Assembly: GCA_017420625.1 (NCBI GenBank)
Contig: JAFOIR010000192.1
Location: 1 to 22,671, forward strand
Length of the DNA stretch: 22,671 nt
Source: Bacillota bacterium
GTDB lineage: Bacteria; Bacillota_A; Clostridia; Lachnospirales; Bianqueaceae
Direction: 5' to 3'
Shown one piece after another: positions 14,818-22,671 of this stretch. The notes below the pieces were generated by a model. The model was given only the letters and a program-made list of their open reading frames with translations. It made no database searches and was not told the DNA's origin. Both the position numbers and the translations under genes were made by a program. Position 1 is the stretch's first letter; every line of letters starts with the position of its first letter.

Positions 14818-15762
14818 TCAGCCTCGCAGGACACGTAATACTGTTTTAAAATACTCGGGAAGTTCCGAGTCAAAGTACAGTTTTTCCTTTGTCACAGGAT
14901 GAATAAAACCCAGCACCTTCGCATGTAAAATCTGCCCGGGCCAAAAATCCATTTTCGAAAGCTCTTTTGCTTTCGAAAGTGTTTCGCGTGAAGGTCCATA
15001 GAGAGGATCTCCCAGAAGCGGATGTCCAAGACTTGCCATATGGACTCTGATCTGATGGGTCCGTCCTGTTTCCAATGTCACCTGAAGATAAGAGAACGAT
15101 CCAAGTTCCTCAAGAACCTCGTAATGTGTAATAGCTTCTCTTCCATCAGGTCTTACCGTATATTTTTTCCGATCTTCCTTCATTCTTCCGATCGGAGCAT
15201 CAATGGTCCCTTCTTTTTGATGGAAACGTCCGTGTACAACCGCATGATAGACCCGATCGATCTCATGCCTGGACAGAAGATCACTGATTCCCTGGTGTGC
15301 TTCATCTGACTTACAGATTACCAGCAGTCCGGAAGTATCCTTATCGATTCTGTGTACGATCCCCGGCCGTAAAACTCCATTGATCCCTGAAAGTGAATCT
15401 TTGAAATGATACATTAACCCATTCACCAACGTACCGTCTTCATGTCCAGCAGCGGGATGAACTACCAATCCTCGCGGTTTATTTACAACGGCTAGATGTT
15501 CGTCTTCGTATACGATCGAAAGTGCCATCTCCTGCGGCTTAACATTTGCTTCCTTCACTTCAGGGAGTTCAAGTTCGATCTGATCACCAGGCTTAACCTT
15601 ATATCCGGTCTTCACCTTTTCTTCTTTTAAAAGAACCAGTCCGTCTCGAATCAGATTCTGAATTCTGGAACGTGTCAAATCCGGTTCTTTCTCCATGAGA
15701 AACAGATCCAGGCGCATCCCGCTTTCATCTTCACTTACCTGAAATGTCTTATGATTTGTCAT
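14818..15762 (-). CDS. rluD: RluA-family 23S rRNA pseudouridine synthase (RluD/YlyB-like)
   Basis: This 314-aa enzyme converts specific uridines in 23S rRNA to pseudouridine. An N-terminal S4 RNA-binding domain (about 15-75) precedes the catalytic domain, with the family motif HRIDKDTSGLL containing catalytic Asp140, and later TGRTHQIRVHM and HPLLGDPLYG. The ATG at 15762 overlaps the end of lspA by 14 bp and has only a weak ribosome binding site, consistent with translational coupling. The order lspA-rluD is conserved in Bacillota. The exact target uridines (1911/1915/1917 for E. coli RluD) are assumed, not shown. Confidence 0.93.
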   Translation of the reverse strand: MTNHKTFQVSEDESGMRLDLFLMEKEPDLTRSRIQNLIRDGLVLLKEEKVKTGYKVKPGDQIELELPEVKEANVKPQEMALSIVYEDEHLAVVNKPRGLVVHPAAGHEDGTLVNGLMYHFKDSLSGINGVLRPGIVHRIDKDTSGLLVICKSDEAHQGISDLLSRHEIDRVYHAVVHGRFHQKEGTIDAPIGRMKEDRKKYTVRPDGREAITHYEVLEELGSFSYLQVTLETGRTHQIRVHMASLGHPLLGDPLYGPSRETLSKAKELSKMDFWPGQILHAKVLGFIHPVTKEKLYFDSELPEYFKTVLRVLRG

Positions 15763-16297
15763 CAGCTGGTTTCTCTTTTCTGATTAATTGTTCCATGTGT
15801 TCCAGAAAGTCCTTCTTTACAATAAGCAGGATTCCCAAAATGATTACGGCTACCACGATATAGGAATCGGCCACATTGAAGATCGGAAAATGAATGAGAA
15901 CAAAATCAAACATATCTATCACAAATCCGTACATGATCCGATCGATCACGTTGCCCAGCGCACCAGCCACGATCATGGCAAACAGAACCAGCGTTATTGC
16001 TGTCGATTTGTCTTTCATAGAGAATTTCGGATGAGAAACAATTCGAATAATCGAAAAAAGGATGACTGCTGTAATGATCAACGCTGTCAGGATAAAAAAC
16101 CATTTTGCATTCTCCAGAATACTGAAGGCAGCACCGATATTCTGTGCATAAGTCAGTTGAAAGATTCCACGAATGATCGGTATGGATGCTGCTTCCTTAA
16201 GTGAAATATATGCCCAGTTCTTCACCAGCCGATCAATCCAGATCAGTCCAGCAATCAAAACGATTTCGCCGAATACAATACCAGCTCTTTTTTTCAT
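15749..16297 (-). CDS. lspA: Lipoprotein signal peptidase (signal peptidase II)
   Basis: This 182-aa membrane aspartyl protease removes the signal peptide from diacylglyceryl-modified prolipoproteins. Four hydrophobic helices are visible, with the catalytic pair Asp119 (GNVIDR) and Asp144 (FNVADS) and the conserved YAQNIGAAFS segment at 50-59. The start ATG lies 2 bases after the ylmH stop, with GGGA overlapping the end of ylmH. A hydrophilic tail (KKDFLEHMEQLIRKEKPADDKS) is slightly long. One substrate is encoded nearby, the TPR lipoprotein at 17793-18914. Confidence 0.96.
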   Translation of the reverse strand: MKKRAGIVFGEIVLIAGLIWIDRLVKNWAYISLKEAASIPIIRGIFQLTYAQNIGAAFSILENAKWFFILTALIITAVILFSIIRIVSHPKFSMKDKSTAITLVLFAMIVAGALGNVIDRIMYGFVIDMFDFVLIHFPIFNVADSYIVVAVIILGILLIVKKDFLEHMEQLIRKEKPADDKS

Positions 16298-16299
16298 AT

Positions 16300-17085
16300 T
16301 TATTTCCCGTATTTCTCGATCAGAACCTGGTGTCTGCCTGATTTTGAAATTCCTTTGTCTTCTGTCAGGATGATTTTTCCTTTTCTTCTCAGTGTGATTT
16401 TATCCCCGATCAGCACTGTTTTATCCGGCTGCATAACAGATTCTCCGTTGCGAAACACCAGACCTGATGCGATCCATTTAGATGCTTCTGTCCTCCCAAG
16501 ATTGAATCCACGGCTTACGACCTGGTCCAGGCGAAAAGAAGAGATGCTGATAACAGAAAAAGTGCCTCTCTCCGCAGCAGGAAGATCTTTCCACTCTGTT
16601 ATTTTTGCATCCACCAGTGTCCTTCCAACAGATGAAAGTTCTTCACAAATAAAAGAGGCTATTTCCTCCTTTACGATCACAAAAGCCCCTTCTTCTCCTA
16701 TCCTTATGTCTCCGATCTTCTCTCTTTTCACACCTAAGCCCATCAAGGCACCGAGATAGTCTCTATGAGTCAATTCTTTCGGAAGAAAACGATGATCCAG
16801 TGCCTTTACTCTGATCAGCTTCAGCTGCTCCATCAGAAGTTCTTCTTTATTCTCTTCCAGATAGTCAGGATAAAAACAGGCAACTTTACGTTCGCACTCT
16901 TCCTGACCCCCATATATCCATAAAGACACAGAAAGTCTTCCTTCCCGGAAAGACCGGGAAAGAAGACTTTGTTCTCGTTCGTCTAAAAAGTCTGAAACGA
17001 TAAGGTATTCCCCCTTCTCAGCCTGAACTTCCAGGTCAGTAAGGTGTGCGATCAGCCATTTATCGTCAGATGGTGCCTGAGCCAT
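16300..17085 (-). CDS. ylmH: YlmH, S4-domain RNA-binding protein
   Basis: This 261-aa cytoplasmic protein has the YlmH layout: an N-terminal region of about 180 residues (including GALMGLGVKREKIGDI, a family hallmark) and a C-terminal S4 RNA-binding domain at about 188-245 (RLDQVVSRGFNLGRTEA...GDKITLRRKGK). In B. subtilis, YlmH is reported to bind stalled 50S-peptidyl-tRNA complexes in ribosome quality control. It lies between sepF and lspA, and its ATG overlaps the sepF stop as TGATG, so the two are translationally coupled. Confidence 0.92.
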   Translation of the reverse strand: MAQAPSDDKWLIAHLTDLEVQAEKGEYLIVSDFLDEREQSLLSRSFREGRLSVSLWIYGGQEECERKVACFYPDYLEENKEELLMEQLKLIRVKALDHRFLPKELTHRDYLGALMGLGVKREKIGDIRIGEEGAFVIVKEEIASFICEELSSVGRTLVDAKITEWKDLPAAERGTFSVISISSFRLDQVVSRGFNLGRTEASKWIASGLVFRNGESVMQPDKTVLIGDKITLRRKGKIILTEDKGISKSGRHQVLIEKYGK

Positions 17086-17717
17086 CAGCGATCTCCGTAC
17101 AGGAATCCGAGATCACCCTGATTGAGTGTTTCCTGCAGTGCCATATCTCCGGCAAAATCAACATTATCAGGCGCAATCATAAAGATTTTTTCTGCTATAC
17201 GCTGCACATTTCCATTCATTGCACAGCAGCATCCACAGAGAAAGTCAGTAATTCTCTGTGCAATTTTATATTCTACTCTTTCAAGATTAATGATGACAGG
17301 TTTTTTCAGTTTGATATGCTCTGCAATCTCTCTGGCTGCATCTAAAGAATCAGGAGAAGAGACGATCACTTCCATCTGAATGTTTGCATTCAGATTGACG
17401 ACTTTACTTCCTCTTTCCTGTGAACTGCGATAAGAACTACGGTTTACCGGACGGCTGGACTCATAATTTCTTGGAGCAGAAGCCGTTCGCTGAGTCTGCT
17501 GCGAAGATGCACCGAAACGGTACGGTTCACTTGTCGCGCGACGATTATAATCCGAAAATCCGGTTACCTGACTGTCTGAACCCGAATATGAAGAACGAAA
17601 ACCATCTGAATCATCTTCATATCCATAATCATCAAAATCGTCGTAATCTTCTTCCAGATCTTCTGCTTCATTTGCAAATCCAAGAACACCCGCTAATTTA
17701 TTAAATACTCCCGCCAT
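17085..17717 (-). CDS. sepF: Cell division protein SepF
   Basis: This 210-aa protein links FtsZ to the membrane and bundles FtsZ filaments. It has an N-terminal amphipathic anchor (MAGVFNKLAGVLGF), an acidic stretch (17-39), a Ser/Arg-rich linker (40-104) and the SepF domain (105-190) with ITDFLCGCCCAMNG and IAPDNVD. AAGGAG lies 8 bases before the ATG, and it overlaps ylmH at its stop. The cysteine cluster at 161-165 is unusual: the equivalent B. subtilis stretch is SGTVY. ftsZ, ylmE, ylmG and divIVA, frequent neighbours, are not in the window. Confidence 0.95.
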   Translation of the reverse strand: MAGVFNKLAGVLGFANEAEDLEEDYDDFDDYGYEDDSDGFRSSYSGSDSQVTGFSDYNRRATSEPYRFGASSQQTQRTASAPRNYESSRPVNRSSYRSSQERGSKVVNLNANIQMEVIVSSPDSLDAAREIAEHIKLKKPVIINLERVEYKIAQRITDFLCGCCCAMNGNVQRIAEKIFMIAPDNVDFAGDMALQETLNQGDLGFLYGDR

Positions 17718-17750
17718 CTCTAGTTCTCCTTCTATGCGTTTATATCGTAT

Positions 17751-17779
17751 ATTATTGCCTTTTTCCCGCTTAAAGTCAA
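17751..17779 (-). promoter_or_regulatory. Promoter of sepF-ylmH-lspA-rluD
   Basis: On the minus strand, -35 TTGACT (17779-17774), a 17-bp spacer and -10 AATAAT (17756-17751). It lies in the 75-base gap between the TPR lipoprotein stop and sepF. No terminator separates them, so read-through from the upstream genes is also likely. Confidence 0.6.
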
Positions 17780-17792
17780 GCCTTAAGTTTGC

Positions 17793-18914
17793 TCATTTGT
17801 TCTGATCAAGAAGCTCGTTTGCCTTATCATAATCGGCCTTGGCTTCGTCGTATCTTTCCAGCTGCTGGTAGATCTGTCCGCGGATAAAATACGCCCATGC
17901 ATAATCCGGATCATTGTCCAGACATTCGTTGATGTCACTCAGTGCATTATCGTAATCTTCCATGGAAAAATAGCAAAAGCCGCGATTGCCTACAGCAACA
18001 GCATATGCCTTTTTATCTGTTTTTTCTGCGTCTTTCAGAAAACGATTGTAGTCGCTGATTGCTTCATTGTAGTTTCCCATCAGAAAATGGATATTGGCGC
18101 GTCCTTCATAAAGGATCGTCTGATCCGGAGAAAGCTGAATAGCACTCTCGTAATCTTTCAGGGCTTCCGGATACTGCTCCAGATCAACATGAAGCTCTGC
18201 TCTTTTCAGATAAAAATCAGCTGTCAGTCCTTCACCAAGCTTTGCGTACTGTTCGTAATCATTGAGCGCCTTTGTGCCGTCAGAAAGCATCCTGTAGGCT
18301 TCTCCCCGATTCCAGTAAAGCAGTGCATTTTCCGGTTCTTTCTGAATAGCTGCTGTGTAATCGGAAATAGCAGATTCATAATCCTGAAGATTGAAATAAC
18401 ATGTGGCGCGATTGCCGATTGCAGAGACCAGAGAGTTGTTTCTTTTCAGTGCCTCTGTGTAGTCTCCGACTGCATCCTGATACATCTTCAGAGCCAGAAA
18501 ACAATCCCCGCGATTTGCATAATAAACGGCATTGTTTTCTTTTTCTTTGAGCGCAGCGCTGAAATCACTGATTGCACTCTGATAGTCCATCTGCCTGAAA
18601 TATGCCAGTCCGCGATTGTTCAGATAAACATCCGATTCCGGTTCGATCATCAGAGCCTTGCCAAAATCTTCAATGGCGCCGACTGTGTTGTTCATATTGA
18701 GATAGCACATTCCGCGGTTGTTATAGATTTCATCAGTGGCTTTGTCCAGTTCAATGATCCTGGTATAAGCCTCTGCTGCGGCCTGATAATCACCGTTTGC
18801 ATAGGCTTCATCACCAGTTCTCATCAGTTCATTCACATTATCCTCGTTTTTACAGCCGGTCAGCAGTGCAATGGCTGAAAAAAGCATCAGGATGAGTATG
18901 CTTATTCGCTTCAT
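17793..18914 (-). CDS. TPR-repeat lipoprotein
   Basis: This 373-aa exported lipoprotein has a signal peptide ending in lipobox LLTGC (Cys21 is the lipid attachment site), then about ten tetratricopeptide repeats from residue 28 to the C-terminus. The repeats follow the form of YxNRGxxYxxxxxYxxAIxDYxxAL (for example at 63, 97, 131, 165 and 199). TPR arrays bind protein or peptide partners, here on the outer face of the membrane. AAAAGGAG lies 6 bases before the ATG. It sits 12 bases after the HlyD-like gene and just upstream of sepF, suggesting a division or wall-related scaffold, which is an inference from position only. Confidence 0.9.
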   Translation of the reverse strand: MKRISILILMLFSAIALLTGCKNEDNVNELMRTGDEAYANGDYQAAAEAYTRIIELDKATDEIYNNRGMCYLNMNNTVGAIEDFGKALMIEPESDVYLNNRGLAYFRQMDYQSAISDFSAALKEKENNAVYYANRGDCFLALKMYQDAVGDYTEALKRNNSLVSAIGNRATCYFNLQDYESAISDYTAAIQKEPENALLYWNRGEAYRMLSDGTKALNDYEQYAKLGEGLTADFYLKRAELHVDLEQYPEALKDYESAIQLSPDQTILYEGRANIHFLMGNYNEAISDYNRFLKDAEKTDKKAYAVAVGNRGFCYFSMEDYDNALSDINECLDNDPDYAWAYFIRGQIYQQLERYDEAKADYDKANELLDQNK

Positions 18915-18926
18915 AAAAGACTCCTT

Positions 18927-20366
18927 TTATTTCGAAACACCAACTTTGACCCGATCGTACATCTGAATGCCTTCAACGATCGCATAACCCTGCGAACGAT
19001 ATACGATCGAAACGATCTTGAATTCTTCATATCCGCCGTTAACCACATAGACTCCCGACACACTGGATGTCTGTCCCAGGCTCATACGGTCGGAACTGTT
19101 CGGCTTCTGAATCATGGTACCCGGACTTAAGTATTCCGGCAGAAGGAAATATGATAATCCTTTATCGGTCAGCAGGATATCCAACGCAGCAAAACGAATA
19201 TCGTCACCGTTCACGGCAAGTACACCTGTCAGATCATTGCTTTCTGCAATGTATTCCTGTGGAAGAACATAACAATCCTGTTCGACCAGACAGCTTTCAG
19301 ATATTTTCAGACCGGAATGGCTGTTCTTAGTAAAGACCAGATCAGCGATTCTGTCATTCATGAAATCCTGTACCCGGGTCGTCAGCTTGATGACCAGTTT
19401 GTAGGTGCCGGAATCTTCATCATAGACTTCCAGAGTATCCACATATCCGTTCAGTTTCTGCGAACTGTTATAGATAAAGGATATAGTGGACTCACCTGAA
19501 AAGTATTCAGCTTGAGTAGAATCAAGATAGATAACGATATACCATACCTGCGAGGAGACAAGCCGGTATAATGTCGTACCGGCCGACACTTTCTGCATGT
19601 TGATCTCAAAATAATTATAATGGGAATCGTAGTTCTGAATAAAGTCAGGTCCGACCTGATCGACATTCCATCCTTCATATTTGTCGTAGGAATAGTCTAT
19701 CACGCCGCCTTCCTGCAGGTACATATTGCTGATGACTTTATTCTGTTCCTGGGTGTAGATTCCCTGTTGCTGCAGAAGTGCCGTGACCTTTGTATTGCTC
19801 ATCAGAGAATACATGTCTTTTCGTTTGGAAACAGCACTCTGAAGGTCACCCTGAAGGTTGTACAGTGCATCATAGTTGTTGGGTTGGCGGGATCGCAGAA
19901 AAGATGCGATCGATGCCGCAATATCTTCATCCAGAGAATCGAAGGCGTCTTCATACTCACCGGTATCGACATCCTGGATCTGTTCATATAATTCGTCTAT
20001 CTTCTCGTCCAGTATATTCCCGTAATAATCGTCAAGCAACGTACAGACAAGCGTATCCTTCATCAGTTCCTTGCCGCCGGGATAATAATACTGAACGATC
20101 CCGTCTTCATGGGCTGTCACCAGCTGCTCACTTCTGATCACGACACCCTGTGTCGAGAAAGTTTCAACGATATCACCCTGTTTGGCTACCACATAGTTCG
20201 TCGTATCACGATTCATAAAGATGACAAATTGCGCGACGATATAAATCAGGATAAATCCGATCAAAAGATAGGTATATGGCAGTCTTTTTCTCGTCCTTCG
20301 TGTCCGCTGAACAGGCTCTCTCGAACTTCGTCTCGATCTGGTTCGTTGATTTCTGTATTCAGACAA
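18927..20366 (-). CDS. HlyD-like membrane protein of the sepF locus
   Basis: This 479-aa single-pass protein has an Arg-rich cytoplasmic tail (1-29), one membrane helix (about 31-51) and a large outer part. It begins with a barrel-sandwich/lipoyl-like segment (VVAKQGDIVETFSTQGVVIRSEQLVTA), followed by a mainly helical region (110-210) and beta-rich segments to the end. The fold resembles HlyD/membrane-fusion proteins, but no transporter genes are present. Relatives commonly lie just upstream of sepF in Clostridia, so a role in division or envelope assembly is more likely than efflux. The start is a TTG at 20366 with GAGGA 7 bases upstream. It has its own strong promoter. Confidence 0.72.
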   Translation of the reverse strand: MSEYRNQRTRSRRSSREPVQRTRRTRKRLPYTYLLIGFILIYIVAQFVIFMNRDTTNYVVAKQGDIVETFSTQGVVIRSEQLVTAHEDGIVQYYYPGGKELMKDTLVCTLLDDYYGNILDEKIDELYEQIQDVDTGEYEDAFDSLDEDIAASIASFLRSRQPNNYDALYNLQGDLQSAVSKRKDMYSLMSNTKVTALLQQQGIYTQEQNKVISNMYLQEGGVIDYSYDKYEGWNVDQVGPDFIQNYDSHYNYFEINMQKVSAGTTLYRLVSSQVWYIVIYLDSTQAEYFSGESTISFIYNSSQKLNGYVDTLEVYDEDSGTYKLVIKLTTRVQDFMNDRIADLVFTKNSHSGLKISESCLVEQDCYVLPQEYIAESNDLTGVLAVNGDDIRFAALDILLTDKGLSYFLLPEYLSPGTMIQKPNSSDRMSLGQTSSVSGVYVVNGGYEEFKIVSIVYRSQGYAIVEGIQMYDRVKVGVSK

Positions 20367-20402
20367 AATGCATTCCTCTAGTTTGGCATAAAATTATGAA
20401 AT

Positions 20403-20431
20403 ATTATATCACAAATGCCGTAAAATATCAA
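20403..20431 (-). promoter_or_regulatory. Promoter of the HlyD-like/TPR/sepF gene cluster
   Basis: On the minus strand, -35 TTGATA (20431-20426), a 17-bp spacer and extended -10 TGATATAAT (hexamer 20408-20403). The TGA inside the -35 box is the gltX stop codon (20430-20428). Confidence 0.78.
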
Positions 20432-22089
20432 TCATGCTTCTGAACCAGCTGCTGTAATCTGGTAAGCCTTTCAAGGACCCGTTTTGATCCGAGCAGCTGC
20501 ATGACAGCATATAGATCCGGTGCCTGTGAGCGACCACAGACAGCAATTCTCAGGACCATCGACAGATCCCCTACACTTCCTGCATACTGATCAGGGGCAG
20601 CCTTGTAGGCCTTCATATCGGCTGTCATCCCATAGGAAGGACACATCTGTTTCAGCTGATTAAACCACTCGTCCTGTGACAAAGAGGCATCGTAAAGCTG
20701 AATATAATCCGAAACGATTCTATCAATCAGTTCATTTGAAAGATGTTTTGGCAGCTCATCATACTGAGGAGCAAAAAGCGGCTCAAAGAAAAAGCTCACA
20801 TAATCTTTAACTTCGCTCCATCTTCCAAAGTCTTTTCTGGGTTTTTTCCCGCCCCTGCCGATAGACAAAATCGCTTTTGTATAGGCAGGGTCTTTCTCAA
20901 GAAGTGCAGCAAACTCAGGATCATATTCCTTTGCCCACTCGACAGTTTTCTCATAAACTTCATCGGCACTCATACGGGAAACGACATTTTTACAGACATC
21001 ATTCAGTTTATCAATATCAAACAGAGCACCGGAACCGCTCATTTTCTTTGTAGAGAATGGGAAATCCTGATATGGTGCATCCGGATTCGCCCTTCTCCAG
21101 TCTTCAAAATTGGAATTAAGCAGCGTCAGCAGGTATTCAACAGCACCTTTTACCGGGATGCCGTTCTGGAAGTAGAAATCAAGCGCCAGTTCGGGATCTT
21201 TTCGTTTGGAAAGCTTTCTTTTCTTTCCTTCATCCATTTTCATCAGCTGTGCTGTATGAGCGAATTTGGGCTTTTTCAGTCCAAGCGCGTCGAAAAGCTG
21301 CAAATGGATCGGAAGCGTGGAAAGCCATTCTTCTCCACGTACGACGTGAGTCGTATGCATCAGATGATCATCGATGACATGAGCGAAATGGTAGGTTGGA
21401 AGGCCATCGGACTTAAGAATGACGACGTCCTGATCATTCTCTGTGATTTCCATTTTGCCTTTGATCTGATCCTCAAAACGAATTTTGTGTTCGATGCTTC
21501 CTTCCGAACGAAAACGAATGACATAGGGTGTTCCTTTAGCAAGTTCTCGATCTATGTCCTCTTCGCTTCTGTCTCTCCAGATAGCGTATTTTCCGTAATA
21601 GCCAAAATTCTCTTTTTCCTTCTCCTGCTGTTCATGGATCGCAGCAAGTTCTTCTTCCGAACAGAAACAGGGATAGGCTTTACCTTGAGCAACCAGTGCT
21701 TTCACATACGTCTGATAGATTGATGCTCGCTCGCTCTGAGTATAAGGGCCATAGTTTCCCCAGTCTCCTTCCAGGGTAGCACCTTCATCAAATGCGAGTC
21801 CGAATTTGTGAAACACTTTCAGAATCGTCTCAACGCCATTGCTGACGAGTCTTTTACGGTCGGTATCTTCGATTCTGAGATAAAAAATCCCGCCGCTCTG
21901 GTGAGCCAGCCGTTCATCGACCATCGCTCCGTAAAGATTTCCCAGATGCATAAATCCTGTCGGACTAGGTGCAATTCTTGTAACTTTAGCGCCTTCCGGA
22001 AGATCTCTCTCCGGATACCTTTTCTCCATCATTTCCACAGTATCCGTAATATTGGGAAACAGCCGATCGGCTAACTTTTGATAATCCAT
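20428..22089 (-). CDS. gltX: Glutamyl-tRNA synthetase, long form
   Basis: This class I synthetase charges tRNA-Glu with glutamate (and tRNA-Gln if non-discriminating, which sequence alone does not settle). It shows PSPTGFMHLGNL with the HIGH-type motif HLGN at 48-51, a Cys pair in YPCFC (141, 143), HVVRGEEWLSTLPIHL, and the KMSKS-type motif KLSKR at 292-296. At 553 aa it is about 60 residues longer than E. coli GltX, as in many Clostridia and Erysipelotrichia. The gap to the upstream plsY is 8 bp, and its ribosome binding site CAGGAG lies inside the last plsY codons, 11 bases before the ATG. No T-box leader is present here. Confidence 0.96.
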   Translation of the reverse strand: MDYQKLADRLFPNITDTVEMMEKRYPERDLPEGAKVTRIAPSPTGFMHLGNLYGAMVDERLAHQSGGIFYLRIEDTDRKRLVSNGVETILKVFHKFGLAFDEGATLEGDWGNYGPYTQSERASIYQTYVKALVAQGKAYPCFCSEEELAAIHEQQEKEKENFGYYGKYAIWRDRSEEDIDRELAKGTPYVIRFRSEGSIEHKIRFEDQIKGKMEITENDQDVVILKSDGLPTYHFAHVIDDHLMHTTHVVRGEEWLSTLPIHLQLFDALGLKKPKFAHTAQLMKMDEGKKRKLSKRKDPELALDFYFQNGIPVKGAVEYLLTLLNSNFEDWRRANPDAPYQDFPFSTKKMSGSGALFDIDKLNDVCKNVVSRMSADEVYEKTVEWAKEYDPEFAALLEKDPAYTKAILSIGRGGKKPRKDFGRWSEVKDYVSFFFEPLFAPQYDELPKHLSNELIDRIVSDYIQLYDASLSQDEWFNQLKQMCPSYGMTADMKAYKAAPDQYAGSVGDLSMVLRIAVCGRSQAPDLYAVMQLLGSKRVLERLTRLQQLVQKHD

Positions 22090-22097
22090 GATAATTC

Positions 22098-22671
22098 TTA
22101 CTCCTGTTTTTCTTTCTTGATCACTGAACGGTAGATGTCATCATCTGCCTGTCCTTTGCCTTTGCGGTTCATATAATCTGCTGCAATCTTCACTTTCTGC
22201 CCCATCTTGGATTCTCTGTCTTCCAGCAGCCTCTGGATGTTGGCTCGGTGCCGATAAAAACCGGAAACAGCCATAACAAGGGATAAAAGAATCACTTCAA
22301 CCCCATGTGGCTGATCATAATAAAAGATGCACGTGAAAGTCAGCAAAAGAACCATATACGTCAGAGATGCCAGCGACATGTACTTGGATAAATAGAGGAT
22401 CAGCGCCGAGGGAATCACACAGAACGCGACGATTCTCGGATCCGCAGCCAAAAGTATCCCTATTGTCGCTGCAACGCCTTTTCCGCCTCGAAACTGCATA
22501 TAAAACGGATAATTATGTCCAAGAATAACCCCGATTCCTGTCCACCACAGAAGATATTTCTCACTGTATCCATAAATGGATGCAGCAATCAGTACAGCAG
22601 CGACAGCTTTGACGACGTCCAGAAACAATGTCAGATATCCCCATCGCTTTCCCATGACTCGGATGACATTC
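22098..22671 (-). CDS. plsY: Glycerol-3-phosphate acyltransferase PlsY (5' end outside the window)
   Basis: PlsY transfers an acyl group from acyl-phosphate to glycerol-3-phosphate, the first step of phospholipid synthesis, in the membrane. The frame is open to the right edge: NVIRVMGKRWGYLTLFLDVVKA is the middle of the conserved N-terminal region, so the internal ATG at 22655 is not the true start, and roughly the first 40 residues are missing. GHNYPFYMQFRGGKGVAA is the family signature. Several membrane helices follow. The hydrophilic tail of about 45 residues (after FYRHRANIQRLLEDRES) is longer than usual. It is immediately upstream of gltX in one operon. Confidence 0.93.
   Translation of the reverse strand, partial: NVIRVMGKRWGYLTLFLDVVKAVAAVLIAASIYGYSEKYLLWWTGIGVILGHNYPFYMQFRGGKGVAATIGILLAADPRIVAFCVIPSALILYLSKYMSLASLTYMVLLLTFTCIFYYDQPHGVEVILLSLVMAVSGFYRHRANIQRLLEDRESKMGQKVKIAADYMNRKGKGQADDDIYRSVIKKEKQE

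Noticed and set aside
18087..18878. 263-aa open frame on the plus strand inside the TPR lipoprotein gene
   Set aside because: The repeated pattern is the complement of the TPR repeats, not an independent protein.
20743..21723. 326-aa open frame on the plus strand inside gltX
   Set aside because: Antisense shadow of a clearly intact glutamyl-tRNA synthetase; no ribosome binding site or recognisable family.
22090..22097. T-box or other leader in front of gltX
   Set aside because: Only 8 bp separate it from plsY; any leader would have to be upstream of plsY, outside the window.

Overview
The window is ordinary chromosomal sequence from a low-to-mid-GC Gram-positive bacterium (Bacillota). The evidence is the sepF-ylmH-lspA-rluD cluster, strong AGGAGG-type ribosome binding sites, consensus sigma-A promoters (often with an extended -10), TTG and GTG starts, a long Clostridia/Erysipelotrichia-type gltX and a YfhO/GtrA/GtrB-type envelope glycosylation locus. 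Erysipelotrichia is my best guess for the class, but this is an inference. I see no phage, insertion sequence, CRISPR array or plasmid gene.

Layout. Positions 1-380 hold the start of an rRNA operon on the minus strand: promoter, tRNA-Pro(GGG), a structured leader with a boxA-like element, and the first bases of 16S rRNA, which runs off the left edge. Diverging from it on the plus strand is a Na/Pi-cotransporter with a PhoU-like domain and a lysine-rich tail. It converges, 3 bp stop to stop, on topB (topoisomerase III). Going right, all on the minus strand, come rpsU (58 aa), yajC, tgt, a polyprenyl-phosphate glycosyltransferase (GtrB/CsbB-like) and a 922-aa protein that fuses a YfhO-type GT-C glycosyltransferase to a GtrA/GtcA flippase. 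Transcription runs right to left, YfhO-GtrA > GtrB > tgt, with further promoters at yajC and rpsU. queA is on the plus strand and diverges from this operon. It ends at a bidirectional terminator shared with a secreted SleB-type cell wall hydrolase.

From 12.5 kb to the right edge everything is on the minus strand: the SleB-type hydrolase with a long leader; a 683-aa protein with two LOTUS/OST-HTH domains and DUF3825; then the division/envelope cluster, read from the right as HlyD-like membrane protein > TPR lipoprotein > sepF > ylmH > lspA > rluD; then gltX and the 5'-truncated plsY.

How the genes relate: queA and tgt both act in queuosine tRNA modification. The YfhO-GtrA and GtrB genes look like a two-gene form of the three-component system that loads a sugar on a lipid carrier, flips it and transfers it outside the cell. 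SepF, LspA, PlsY, YajC and the SleB-type hydrolase all act in the envelope.

Most interesting points: the YfhO-GtrA fusion, the LOTUS-LOTUS-DUF3825 protein, the unexplained leader of the hydrolase gene, an operator-like inverted repeat over the rpsU promoter, and three promoters whose -35 box contains the TGA stop codon of the preceding gene.
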